In this document: one piece after another, positions 29,101 to 32,471 of the stretch
Numbering within the stretch: the stretch's first letter is position 1
How the letters are laid out: every line of letters begins with the position of its first letter
Assembly: GCF_000003605.2 (NCBI RefSeq)
Contig: NW_003124900.1
Location: forward strand, 272,747 to 305,217
From: Saccoglossus kowalevskii
Taxonomy: Eukaryota; Hemichordata; Enteropneusta; Harrimaniidae
Reading direction: 5' to 3'
Length of the DNA stretch: 32,471 bases
Made by a program: the position numbers and the translations under genes
The notes under the pieces: model-generated
The model's database searches: none
What the model saw: the letters and a program-made list of their open reading frames with translations, nothing else
Told to the model about the DNA's origin: nothing

Positions 29101-32008
29101 CTGACAGTTGACAAGGGTGACAAGCTTTCTCTGCATTGGACGACTAAGTACACATTCCTTGGAACCAACATTGACTAAAAAACGAAGATAACATGGTGTA
29201 AAGATGGATATGTAGACAACAAATAACTTTTCTCGTTTTTATTTTATGATACATGTTGTTTCCGTGGAAGCAAGGATAGCATCACGTGATCATTTTGTGA
29301 AAACAGCTGAAACTAGTTTCATTTGGGTTGGAAAAAATGTGTCATTCAATGACATAGTTTTCATAAATGTGCATTGTTTAGCAAACTAAATATTTCGTAC
29401 CAGCATCTACAAAGGCAAAATTCTTGTGATAAAACAGCATCCTTTATAACAAAATGTATGGCAGAGGTAAATCGGGAGTGTATAGTGCACACAAGTACAC
29501 GTAGTCCTGTAATCCTAGATAACAATCACAAATAAAGTCTGGAAAATTTGTATAGTGCCTGTGATGAAACAGACGTTTTTAGCCACTGGGAACAGAAAAC
29601 TGATATTCTAAGCTACTGTGAATAGGAAACTAACTTTCTGAGCCACTAGAAACACAAAACTGACTTTTTAAGTTGCTGAGGACGTGAAGCTGACTTTTTT
29701 AGCCACTGGGAACAGAAAACTGATATTCTAAGCTACTGGAAACAGGAAAAGTATGTTTCTGAGCCACTAGAAACACAAAACTGAATTTTTAAATAGCTGA
29801 GAATTTAAAACTGACATTCTGAGCTGCTGAGAATGTGAAGCTGAACTTTTTTAGCCACTGGGAACAGAAAACTGATATTCTTAGCTACTGTGAATAAGAA
29901 ACCAACTTTCTGAATCACTAGGAACACAAAACTGACTTTTTAAGTTGCTGAGAATTTAATACTGACATTCTAAAGCTGCTGAAGATGTGAGGCTGACTTT
30001 TTCAGCCACTGGATACAGAAAACTGACATTCAGGGCCACTGATAAAAATGTAAATATTAAAAAAATATTTCTTTGGTGAGGAAATATTTTTAGAGACAGA
30101 GACAGTTACAATACATAATTGTAAACTGCAAGGAATAGAAAAAAGGTTGTGTAACTATGCAAAAAAATTCAAATCAGAAATCCAGTAAAATAGATTAGTA
30201 TTTGTATGGCTGACCTTTTTTAAATTGAATGCATGGGAACATTTAAAAAATCCCAGTGAATAAGCCCAAAATATCAAAATGATAAAAACTAAATCCAAGT
30301 AAAATTAAAATGTTTTTACATATACCTGACACCTCGGGTGGCATGCTTGTCTATGGTGAAGGACAACTTGACTGTCAATATATATAGCCACACAGTTTCC
30401 ACAAAAAGGTCTGACTAAAAGGTCAGTTAGGGGAAAATTTAGCATGATTGAATGACTAGCATTGGGATGATGCACATCGCAATGTACGCTGATACAAGGA
30501 AATTGACTCAGATGCTAAACTGAGACTAGGTAACAATGATATCTTTACAATTGCGCATAGCACGGTTGTCAAATAAAGTCGTTATGGCGCATTTTTTCCA
30601 GATAACAGGGAGTCAGAGATTGAACATTTGAGCAATAAATTCAACGTACCACAGATACCTTGCACAAAATAATACCCACAGAATTTGTTTTCGTATTTGT
30701 TAAAATACTTTGATCAAGACCCTTAAGAAATTGGAAATTACGTCTCTTACGAAATTACGTCAGAGATTGAACATTTGAGCAATAAATTCAACGTACCAGA
30801 TACCTTGCACAAAATAATACCCACAGAATTTGTTTTCGTATTTGTTAAAATACTTTGATCAAGACCCTTAAGAAATTGGAAATTACGTCTCTTAGCAATC
30901 TGATTAAAATCCGATGTACAGGTAGGTATAGGCTCCATTATTGTTATTTTTATTAATTTTTTTTTTTTTTTTGGATTTACTTGTCTTCTTCAACGTGACT
31001 GTTCCCAAAGCAATAATATATATGGCGGTATTTGGAACAGTGGACTTGAAAGGGAACAATATTTGGGAGAAGTTGCATGGCTCTCGGGCCGCCATTTTTG
31101 AAATTGTCAAATGACGACTTATAAACACCTAGAAGTATTTCTTGTCCAAACCTCTCCACCTACAGACATTCTTGCCAAAATTGTTGTGCACTTTTTTTCT
31201 TATATTCTTTAGTATTTTTGGAAATGAACCAAAATTTTGAAGCCAACAGACAAAATGTGAGTCAATTATTTAGTTTTTACTCAAAAAACTTGGCTATTTT
31301 TGTCCCAATCTTTTGACAGAAACGCATACTATAAATGGAACTATTTTGTGAATTTGTGAAATTGATTGAACTTCTTGACCACAACTTAATGTGATATTAT
31401 AATTAGTGCCAAGTACTGCGTAGTATTCCAAAAAAGATAAGAGTGAAGAGGTATTTATTTGCAAATACATTTTACTCAAAAATAAAACAATATTTAGAAG
31501 AAAGTGACAAGATATATCCCTTTGAATACCAGATATTTTTCCGGCCCCAAATTCAATGCAAATATATTCACATTTTGTGAAATTTTCAGTAAATTTCAAT
31601 ACCATTCAAAATCATTTTGTAAATGGTGCCAAAAGTTGACAATGGTTCAGAACACCACATACCTTTGCTGAGTGGCTGCAACAGAAGTGCCATTTCCTCC
31701 ACGCAACTCTTGCTTTCTTCATACTGTTTTAGATGTTGCGATGATAAACCGCTCGGTAATTCCACAGTCTTTGGGATCTCTACACCAACCAACTGCAACA
31801 GAGCATAATTGGCAGGGAGGGAATTTATGTCGGCACTGATGTTGCTCTGATCGAAGGGACACTGCTTGCGATGGAGTTGTGCCAGACATGTACGGCAAAC
31901 AGTGTGTCCGCACACAAGACTGATAGGCAGGCGGACATTGTCGTCAAAGTCATTGTAACATATCGGGCAGAGTAAAAATTCTGTCCACTGTGGAGCCTGG
32001 ATCGGCAT
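13735..32008 (-). CDS. RC3H1: Roquin orthologue: RING/ROQ/CCCH mRNA-decay protein (15 coding exons)
   Basis: Roquins are cytoplasmic RNA-binding proteins that recognise stem-loops in 3' UTRs and recruit deadenylation and decapping machinery; the RING is E3-ligase-like. Coding exons (transcript order): 32008-31663, 29174-28941, 26836-26613, 26285-26133, 25210-25078, 24441-24323, 22685-22576, 21860-21660, 21048-20921, 20187-19769, 19312-18462, 18108-18006, 16261-16103, 15760-15686, 14166-13735. They total 3687 nt, 1228 aa plus TAA, with every junction in frame; human paralogues are about 1130-1190 aa. Domains: RING 14-53, ROQ with HEPN-like flanks about 90-400, CCCH finger C414-x8-C423-x5-C429-x3-H433, long disordered region to about 970, coiled coil about 980-1060, polyproline 1156-1164. 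An in-frame TAG at 32069-32071 precedes the ATG. Invertebrates usually have one Roquin co-orthologous to RC3H1 and RC3H2, so the symbol is approximate. Confidence 0.95.
14289..14611. mobile_element. DNA transposon fragment/MITE with CAGGGTCCATAGC TIRs
   Basis: Perfect 13-bp terminal inverted repeats, CAGGGTCCATAGC and GCTATGGACCCTG, flanked by a perfect 5-bp direct repeat GACAT (14284-14288 and 14612-14616). The CAGGG start is common among hAT-type elements, but hAT duplications are normally 8 bp, so the superfamily is unsure. The interior repeats AAAGACTTT-like words; no transposase. Confidence 0.8.
15298..15403. repeat. AT-rich palindromic element
   Basis: GATATTTAGTAGATAATATT (15298-15317) is inverted at 15384-15403 with two mismatches; ATCATAGTTAATG occurs just upstream and again near 15452. 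Probably a small foldback MITE. Confidence 0.6.
15686..15760 (-). CDS. RC3H1: Roquin exon 14
   Basis: Residues 1061-1085, 25 codons: [20 protein letters not shown] then EGRPS. Acceptor tttctttaaag, donor gtaagt. No family motif recognised; supported by splice sites and by joining its neighbours in frame. Confidence 0.78.
16103..16261 (-). CDS. RC3H1: Roquin exon 13: coiled coil, second part
   Basis: Residues 1008-1060. [10 protein letters not shown] and [20 protein letters not shown] correspond to vertebrate LVLQREAN and LSLELHQVEREIGKR. Acceptor attttacag; donor gtacat; 53 codons, phase 0. Confidence 0.92.
16345..17699 (-). mobile_element. pogo/Tigger-like DNA transposon, internally deleted
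   Basis: Ends CAGTAAAACCTG (16345-16356) and CAGGTTTTACTG (17688-17699) are perfect 12-bp inverted repeats bordered by TA on both sides, the target of Tc1/mariner/pogo elements. The left end continues with GGTCGGTTTTCAGAGGGAGT, a wording typical of Tigger termini. At 1355 bp it is shorter than autonomous Tigger copies (about 2.3-2.5 kb) and keeps only a decayed transposase C-terminus, read on the minus strand. Inserted in the same orientation as Roquin. Confidence 0.85.
16911..17168 (-). pseudogene. pogo-type transposase C-terminal remnant
   Basis: Minus-strand translation gives [20 protein letters not shown] and, after a TAA, a second block with [14 protein letters not shown] and [18 protein letters not shown]+KAGF followed by an acidic tail is the usual end of the DDE region in Tigger/CENP-B-like transposases. 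Two stops interrupt it and the catalytic part is missing, so it is inactive. Confidence 0.65.
18006..18108 (-). CDS. RC3H1: Roquin exon 12: coiled coil, first part
   Basis: Residues 973-1007. [20 protein letters not shown] matches vertebrate EREQLRLELQQLNHQI. Acceptor ttattttcag; donor gtatgt. Confidence 0.92.
18109..18461 (-). other. Roquin intron 11
   Basis: Contains a truncated piggyBac-like MITE (18212-18302). Nothing else. Confidence 0.65.
18212..18302. mobile_element. piggyBac-like MITE, left portion
   Basis: Begins TTGAAAGAGCAACGGTCGTC, a variant of TTAA plus the family terminus, followed by ATGTTCGATTTTATGTGAAA and TATTTTACATACATTGTATA. The right terminus is not recognisable. Confidence 0.6.
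18462..19312 (-). CDS. RC3H1: Roquin exon 11: long disordered region
   Basis: Residues 690-972, the largest coding exon. Opens [18 protein letters not shown], like vertebrate RRRKEIMAQLEE, then S/T-rich sequence; [12 protein letters not shown] resembles the vertebrate YSPWS box, [16 protein letters not shown] the SKTIYQ region. Ends [11 protein letters not shown]. Acceptor tcctttcag; donor gtgagt. Confidence 0.9.
19313..19768 (-). other. Roquin intron 10
   Basis: No element or gene recognised; overlapping minus frames at either end are extensions of the neighbouring exons. Confidence 0.6.
19769..20187 (-). CDS. RC3H1: Roquin exon 10: proline/tyrosine-rich linker
   Basis: Residues 550-689. 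Rich in [55 protein letters not shown], ending SGTSSNPVH. Comparable to the vertebrate segment with YxPxY repeats after the finger. Acceptor taattttag; donor gtaagt. Confidence 0.88.
20188..20920 (-). other. Roquin intron 9
   Basis: Contains one copy of a dispersed repeat (20345-20540) and a perfect palindrome at 20758-20776 (AATAACTTTTAAAGTTATT) between two copies of TATACTCACCA. Confidence 0.65.
20345..20540. repeat. Dispersed repeat A, copy 1
   Basis: Matches 32213-32400 in the same orientation: GAGTTTTTGATAATT, ATGGCTTCCTTG, then GTGGCCACATGTGATCCCTG and CAGAATTTTATGGTTG. This copy has an extra segment of about 35 bp (20428-20462). No ends or ORF identified. Confidence 0.8.
20921..21048 (-). 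CDS. RC3H1: Roquin exon 9
   Basis: Residues 507-549. [20 protein letters not shown] then [10 protein letters not shown]: Ser/Pro/Tyr-rich linker. The acceptor catttctag (ends 21049) is chosen; a second in-frame AG six bases on would drop two residues. Donor gtaatt. Confidence 0.8.
21049..21659 (-). other. Roquin intron 8
   Basis: Contains (TA)n near 21408-21424 and a segment near 21316-21360 similar to 10664-10715 (GATTGGCTAC, CCTAACAC). No gene. Confidence 0.6.
21660..21860 (-). CDS. RC3H1: Roquin exon 8
   Basis: Residues 440-506. Basic stretch [18 protein letters not shown] follows the finger, then an acidic low-complexity region with [11 protein letters not shown]. Sequence is not conserved beyond the start; the exon rests on splice sites (acceptor gttacag, donor gtaaat) and phase. 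Confidence 0.85.
21861..22575 (-). other. Roquin intron 7
   Basis: Contains dispersed repeat B (22302-22516). The plus-strand open frame at 21979-22377 has no recognised similarity. Confidence 0.6.
22302..22516. repeat. Dispersed repeat B, copy 1
   Basis: Matches 31163-31365 in direct orientation: TTTTTTCTTATATTCTT, AGTATTT, GGAAATGAAC, then GCCAACAGACAAAATGTGAG, TTTTTACTCAAAAAA and GACTATTTTGTGAATT-like sequence. Roughly 80-85% identical by eye. Confidence 0.85.
22576..22685 (-). CDS. RC3H1: Roquin exon 7: CCCH zinc finger
   Basis: Residues 404-439. [20 protein letters not shown] and [12 protein letters not shown] give C414, C423, C429 and H433, the C-x8-C-x5-C-x3-H finger that reads AU-rich RNA flanks in Roquin. 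Acceptor ttgctttcag; donor gtaaag. Confidence 0.96.
22815..23035. mobile_element. Hairpin (foldback) MITE, second copy type
   Basis: Inverted arms: CCCATCCGACACTTAACCCT and GCTAACTGTAACC on the left against AGGGTCATGGTGTCGGGTGG and GGATTACAGTTAGAAT on the right. CTATAGTTATGTATAGAGG matches, inverted, the core of the element at 313-504. A 31-bp palindrome sits inside. Confidence 0.65.
22897..22927. repeat. 31-bp perfect palindrome
   Basis: Arms GGTGCATATATAATT and AATTATATATGCACC are exact complements around one T. Confidence 0.95.
23408..23790. repeat. 190-bp tandem duplication
   Basis: AAAATCAACAAAAA starts at 23408 and 23598; both copies carry GACAAGCAAAGTTTTAAA and GTGCTGTGACCAGACCTACT. 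Copies differ by scattered substitutions and poly-T/poly-A length. Confidence 0.9.
24199..24220. repeat. ATTCT pentanucleotide microsatellite
   Basis: Four uninterrupted copies of TTCTA/ATTCT. Confidence 0.9.
24323..24441 (-). CDS. RC3H1: Roquin exon 6
   Basis: Residues 364-403. [18 protein letters not shown] then [10 protein letters not shown], matching vertebrate GLVDYIQNHS. Acceptor actttcgcag; donor gttagt, a weaker variant. Confidence 0.92.
24442..25077 (-). other. Roquin intron 5
   Basis: No element or exon recognised. The plus-strand open frame at 24507-24701 shows no family motif. Confidence 0.6.
25078..25210 (-). CDS. RC3H1: Roquin exon 5: C-terminal HEPN-like region
   Basis: Residues 320-363. 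[39 protein letters not shown] match vertebrate QTPASFAQSVQELTIALQR and LLANIDPSP. Acceptor aattttag; donor gtacga. Confidence 0.94.
25211..26132 (-). other. Roquin intron 4
   Basis: Contains a short TTTA run near 25241-25256 and a MITE (25591-25802). Otherwise AT-rich and featureless. Confidence 0.65.
25591..25802. mobile_element. MITE with TACTGTGAAATACTT termini
   Basis: 212 bp. TACTATAAAATACTT (left) and AAGTATTTCACAGTA (right) are inverted with two mismatches. Interior words such as ATTTTCGCTTGGAATTAA and CAGTGAAAATAAAATCAA repeat and invert. A partial inverted copy lies at 27252-27342. Confidence 0.75.
26133..26285 (-). CDS. RC3H1: Roquin exon 4: end of ROQ core
   Basis: Residues 269-319, too short for the ORF list but certain: [36 protein letters not shown] and SHMQSIIDK. 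Acceptor ctatttctag, donor gtaagt; 51 codons, phase 0 both sides. Confidence 0.94.
26613..26836 (-). CDS. RC3H1: Roquin exon 3: ROQ RNA-binding core
   Basis: Residues 194-268. R215, K216, K235 and R256 line up with human R219, K220, K239 and R260, which contact the RNA stem-loop; M195 corresponds to human M199, the residue changed in the sanroque mouse. Acceptor gatttcag; donor gtatgt. Confidence 0.96.
27252..27342. mobile_element. Partial inverted copy of the 25591-25802 MITE
   Basis: ATTCGCTGGATTTTATTTTT, ACTGAATCATTTCTTCAGTA and CGAAATTAAAGTATTTTACA are the reverse complement of the first 95 bp of the other copy. Confidence 0.75.
28193..28294. repeat. 17-bp minisatellite, six copies
   Basis: Unit ATTTCTGTGAGGATGAG repeated six times with a single base change (GATGGG in the third), then a truncated seventh ATTTCT. 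Confidence 0.97.
28447..28569. mobile_element. piggyBac-like MITE, complete, inverted relative to 8017-8140
   Basis: Begins TTAA|AGGGCGACAGTCGTCGTGTT and ends GGGCT|TTGA; the right TTAA has one change. The interior (TCGATATGGGACTCATAGCG, TACATTGTTTATTTACATGA) is the reverse complement of the intron-6 copy of QTRT2. Confidence 0.85.
28941..29174 (-). CDS. RC3H1: Roquin exon 2: N-terminal HEPN-like region
   Basis: Residues 116-193. Contains [40 protein letters not shown] and [13 protein letters not shown], nearly identical to vertebrate Roquin. Acceptor ttttttag; donor gtaagc. Confidence 0.96.
29569..30042. repeat. Higher-order minisatellite, about 30-bp base unit
   Basis: Variants of AGCCACTGGGAACAGAAAAC and TGATATTCTAAGCTACTG alternate in sets. 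The AGCCACTGGGAACAG variant returns at 29581, 29701 and 29853, and a diverged form at 30004, giving super-periods of 120 and about 151 bp (four or five base units). Confidence 0.85.
30612..30895. repeat. Near-identical tandem duplication, 145-147 bp
   Basis: GTCAGAGATTGAACATTTGA starts both copies (30612 and 30759), and both end GGAAATTACGTCTCTTA. The only clear difference is a 2-bp indel (CCACAGATACC against CCAGATACC). Confidence 0.95.
31163..31365. repeat. Dispersed repeat B, copy 2
   Basis: Direct-orientation partner of 22302-22516, within Roquin intron 1. Confidence 0.85.
31663..32008 (-). CDS. RC3H1: Roquin exon 1 (coding): RING finger
   Basis: Residues 1-115 plus one base. [17 protein letters not shown] is almost the vertebrate start. 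RING ligands C14, C17, C33, H35, C38, C41, C50 and D53; Asp in the last position is the Roquin signature. Followed by [12 protein letters not shown] and an E-rich helix. Donor gtatgt at 31662-31657. Confidence 0.96.
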
Positions 32009-32078
32009 GGCAGATCCGGATGACAGCCCAAACTGAGCCAGTAATAATGTATATCTTCCTTGAAGAGTCTAAATATAC
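32009..32078 (-). other. Roquin 5' UTR segment
   Basis: Upstream of the ATG on the minus strand, a good acceptor (ttgttatttcag) ends at 32079, so the first coding exon probably starts at 32078 and a non-coding first exon lies beyond the right edge. No upstream ATG in the 70 nt; an in-frame TAG lies 21 codons before the start. Confidence 0.7.
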
Positions 32079-32212
32079 CTGAAATAACAACAAACAAAAC
32101 TTTAGATGTATGTAGGCTTTTCTTCAGACTTATTTTTTGTAAATAAAAAATGTTAATCACCTACATCAGAGGTTTTTCTGGAAAAAAAATTGCAAGAGGG
32201 AGCACTGCAATT

Positions 32213-32400
32213 CAATGGCACCACCAAGTTGGAGGAGATAGGGTGCTCCCTACCAGGGTGTGGAGTTTTTGATAATTCTAAGTTAATATGGAACATTCTA
32301 TGGCTTCCTTGAAGACTGTGGCCACATGTGATCCCTGGTCATTCAGAATTTTATGGTTGGCAGAAGATCTACTCCCGAGGATAAGGGGGTGCGCATAGCC
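32213..32400. repeat. Dispersed repeat A, copy 2
   Basis: Direct-orientation partner of 20345-20540, upstream of the 5' UTR segment of Roquin, probably in its first (non-coding) intron. Confidence 0.8.
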
Positions 32401-32471
32401 ATGGCAATAAATAAATGTGAAATCACATTGACCATTATTGCATCTAAACAATCTAAAGTTAAAGTGGGGGA

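Larger units (their letters stand above)
29175..31662 (-). other. Roquin intron 1 (first intron after the ATG)
   Basis: Holds a higher-order minisatellite (29569-30042), a near-identical tandem duplication (30612-30895), a poly-T tract near 30955-30972 and dispersed repeat B copy 2 (31163-31365). No exon recognised. Confidence 0.7.

Overview
This is eukaryotic nuclear DNA. It is AT-rich, has short coding exons split by long introns with GT/AG borders, and carries many small transposons and minisatellites. Three animal genes are recognisable by protein similarity, which points to a bilaterian animal. The intron-rich, element-rich style suggests a marine invertebrate such as a hemichordate, lophotrochozoan or lancelet, but the phylum cannot be fixed from this window.

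Layout, left to right. At 897-968 on the minus strand lies the first coding exon of a NELFE orthologue (negative elongation factor subunit E); the rest of that gene runs off the left edge. A gap of 330 bp (969-1298) separates its start codon from that of a plus-strand QTRT2 orthologue, so the two genes are head to head over a probable bidirectional promoter. QTRT2 is complete: eight coding exons, 1299-9981, 408 codons, all phases consistent. QTRT2 is the non-catalytic, zinc-binding subunit of eukaryotic tRNA-guanine transglycosylase. Its fifth intron has the hallmarks of a U12-type (minor spliceosome) intron, and its fourth intron holds a decayed copy of exon 7.

From 9982 to 13734 there is no recognised gene. 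This stretch should contain the 3' UTRs of QTRT2 (plus) and of the next gene (minus), which face each other tail to tail. From 13735 to 32008 on the minus strand lies a complete Roquin (RC3H1/RC3H2) orthologue: fifteen coding exons, 3687 nt, 1228 aa, with RING, ROQ, CCCH zinc finger, a long disordered region, a coiled coil and a polyproline run. Part of its 5' UTR is at 32009-32078; its promoter is off the right edge.

Introns and spacer are full of mobile-element debris: a TTAA-flanked piggyBac-like MITE family (several copies, one broken by a second MITE), a 1.36-kb pogo/Tigger-like element with remains of a transposase C-terminus, a 717-bp PIF/Harbinger-like element with an array of near-palindromic sites, a 323-bp element with 13-bp TIRs and a 5-bp target duplication, MITEs starting TACTGTAAAA, two long hairpin elements, and many tandem repeats.

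Functionally the genes act in transcription pausing (NELFE), tRNA wobble modification (QTRT2) and mRNA decay (Roquin). I see no sign that they form one pathway, and no previously undescribed system. The most notable signals are the U12-type intron, the exon-7 fossil and the transposon structures. All gene calls rest on similarity recalled for these families plus splice-phase consistency; no search was run.
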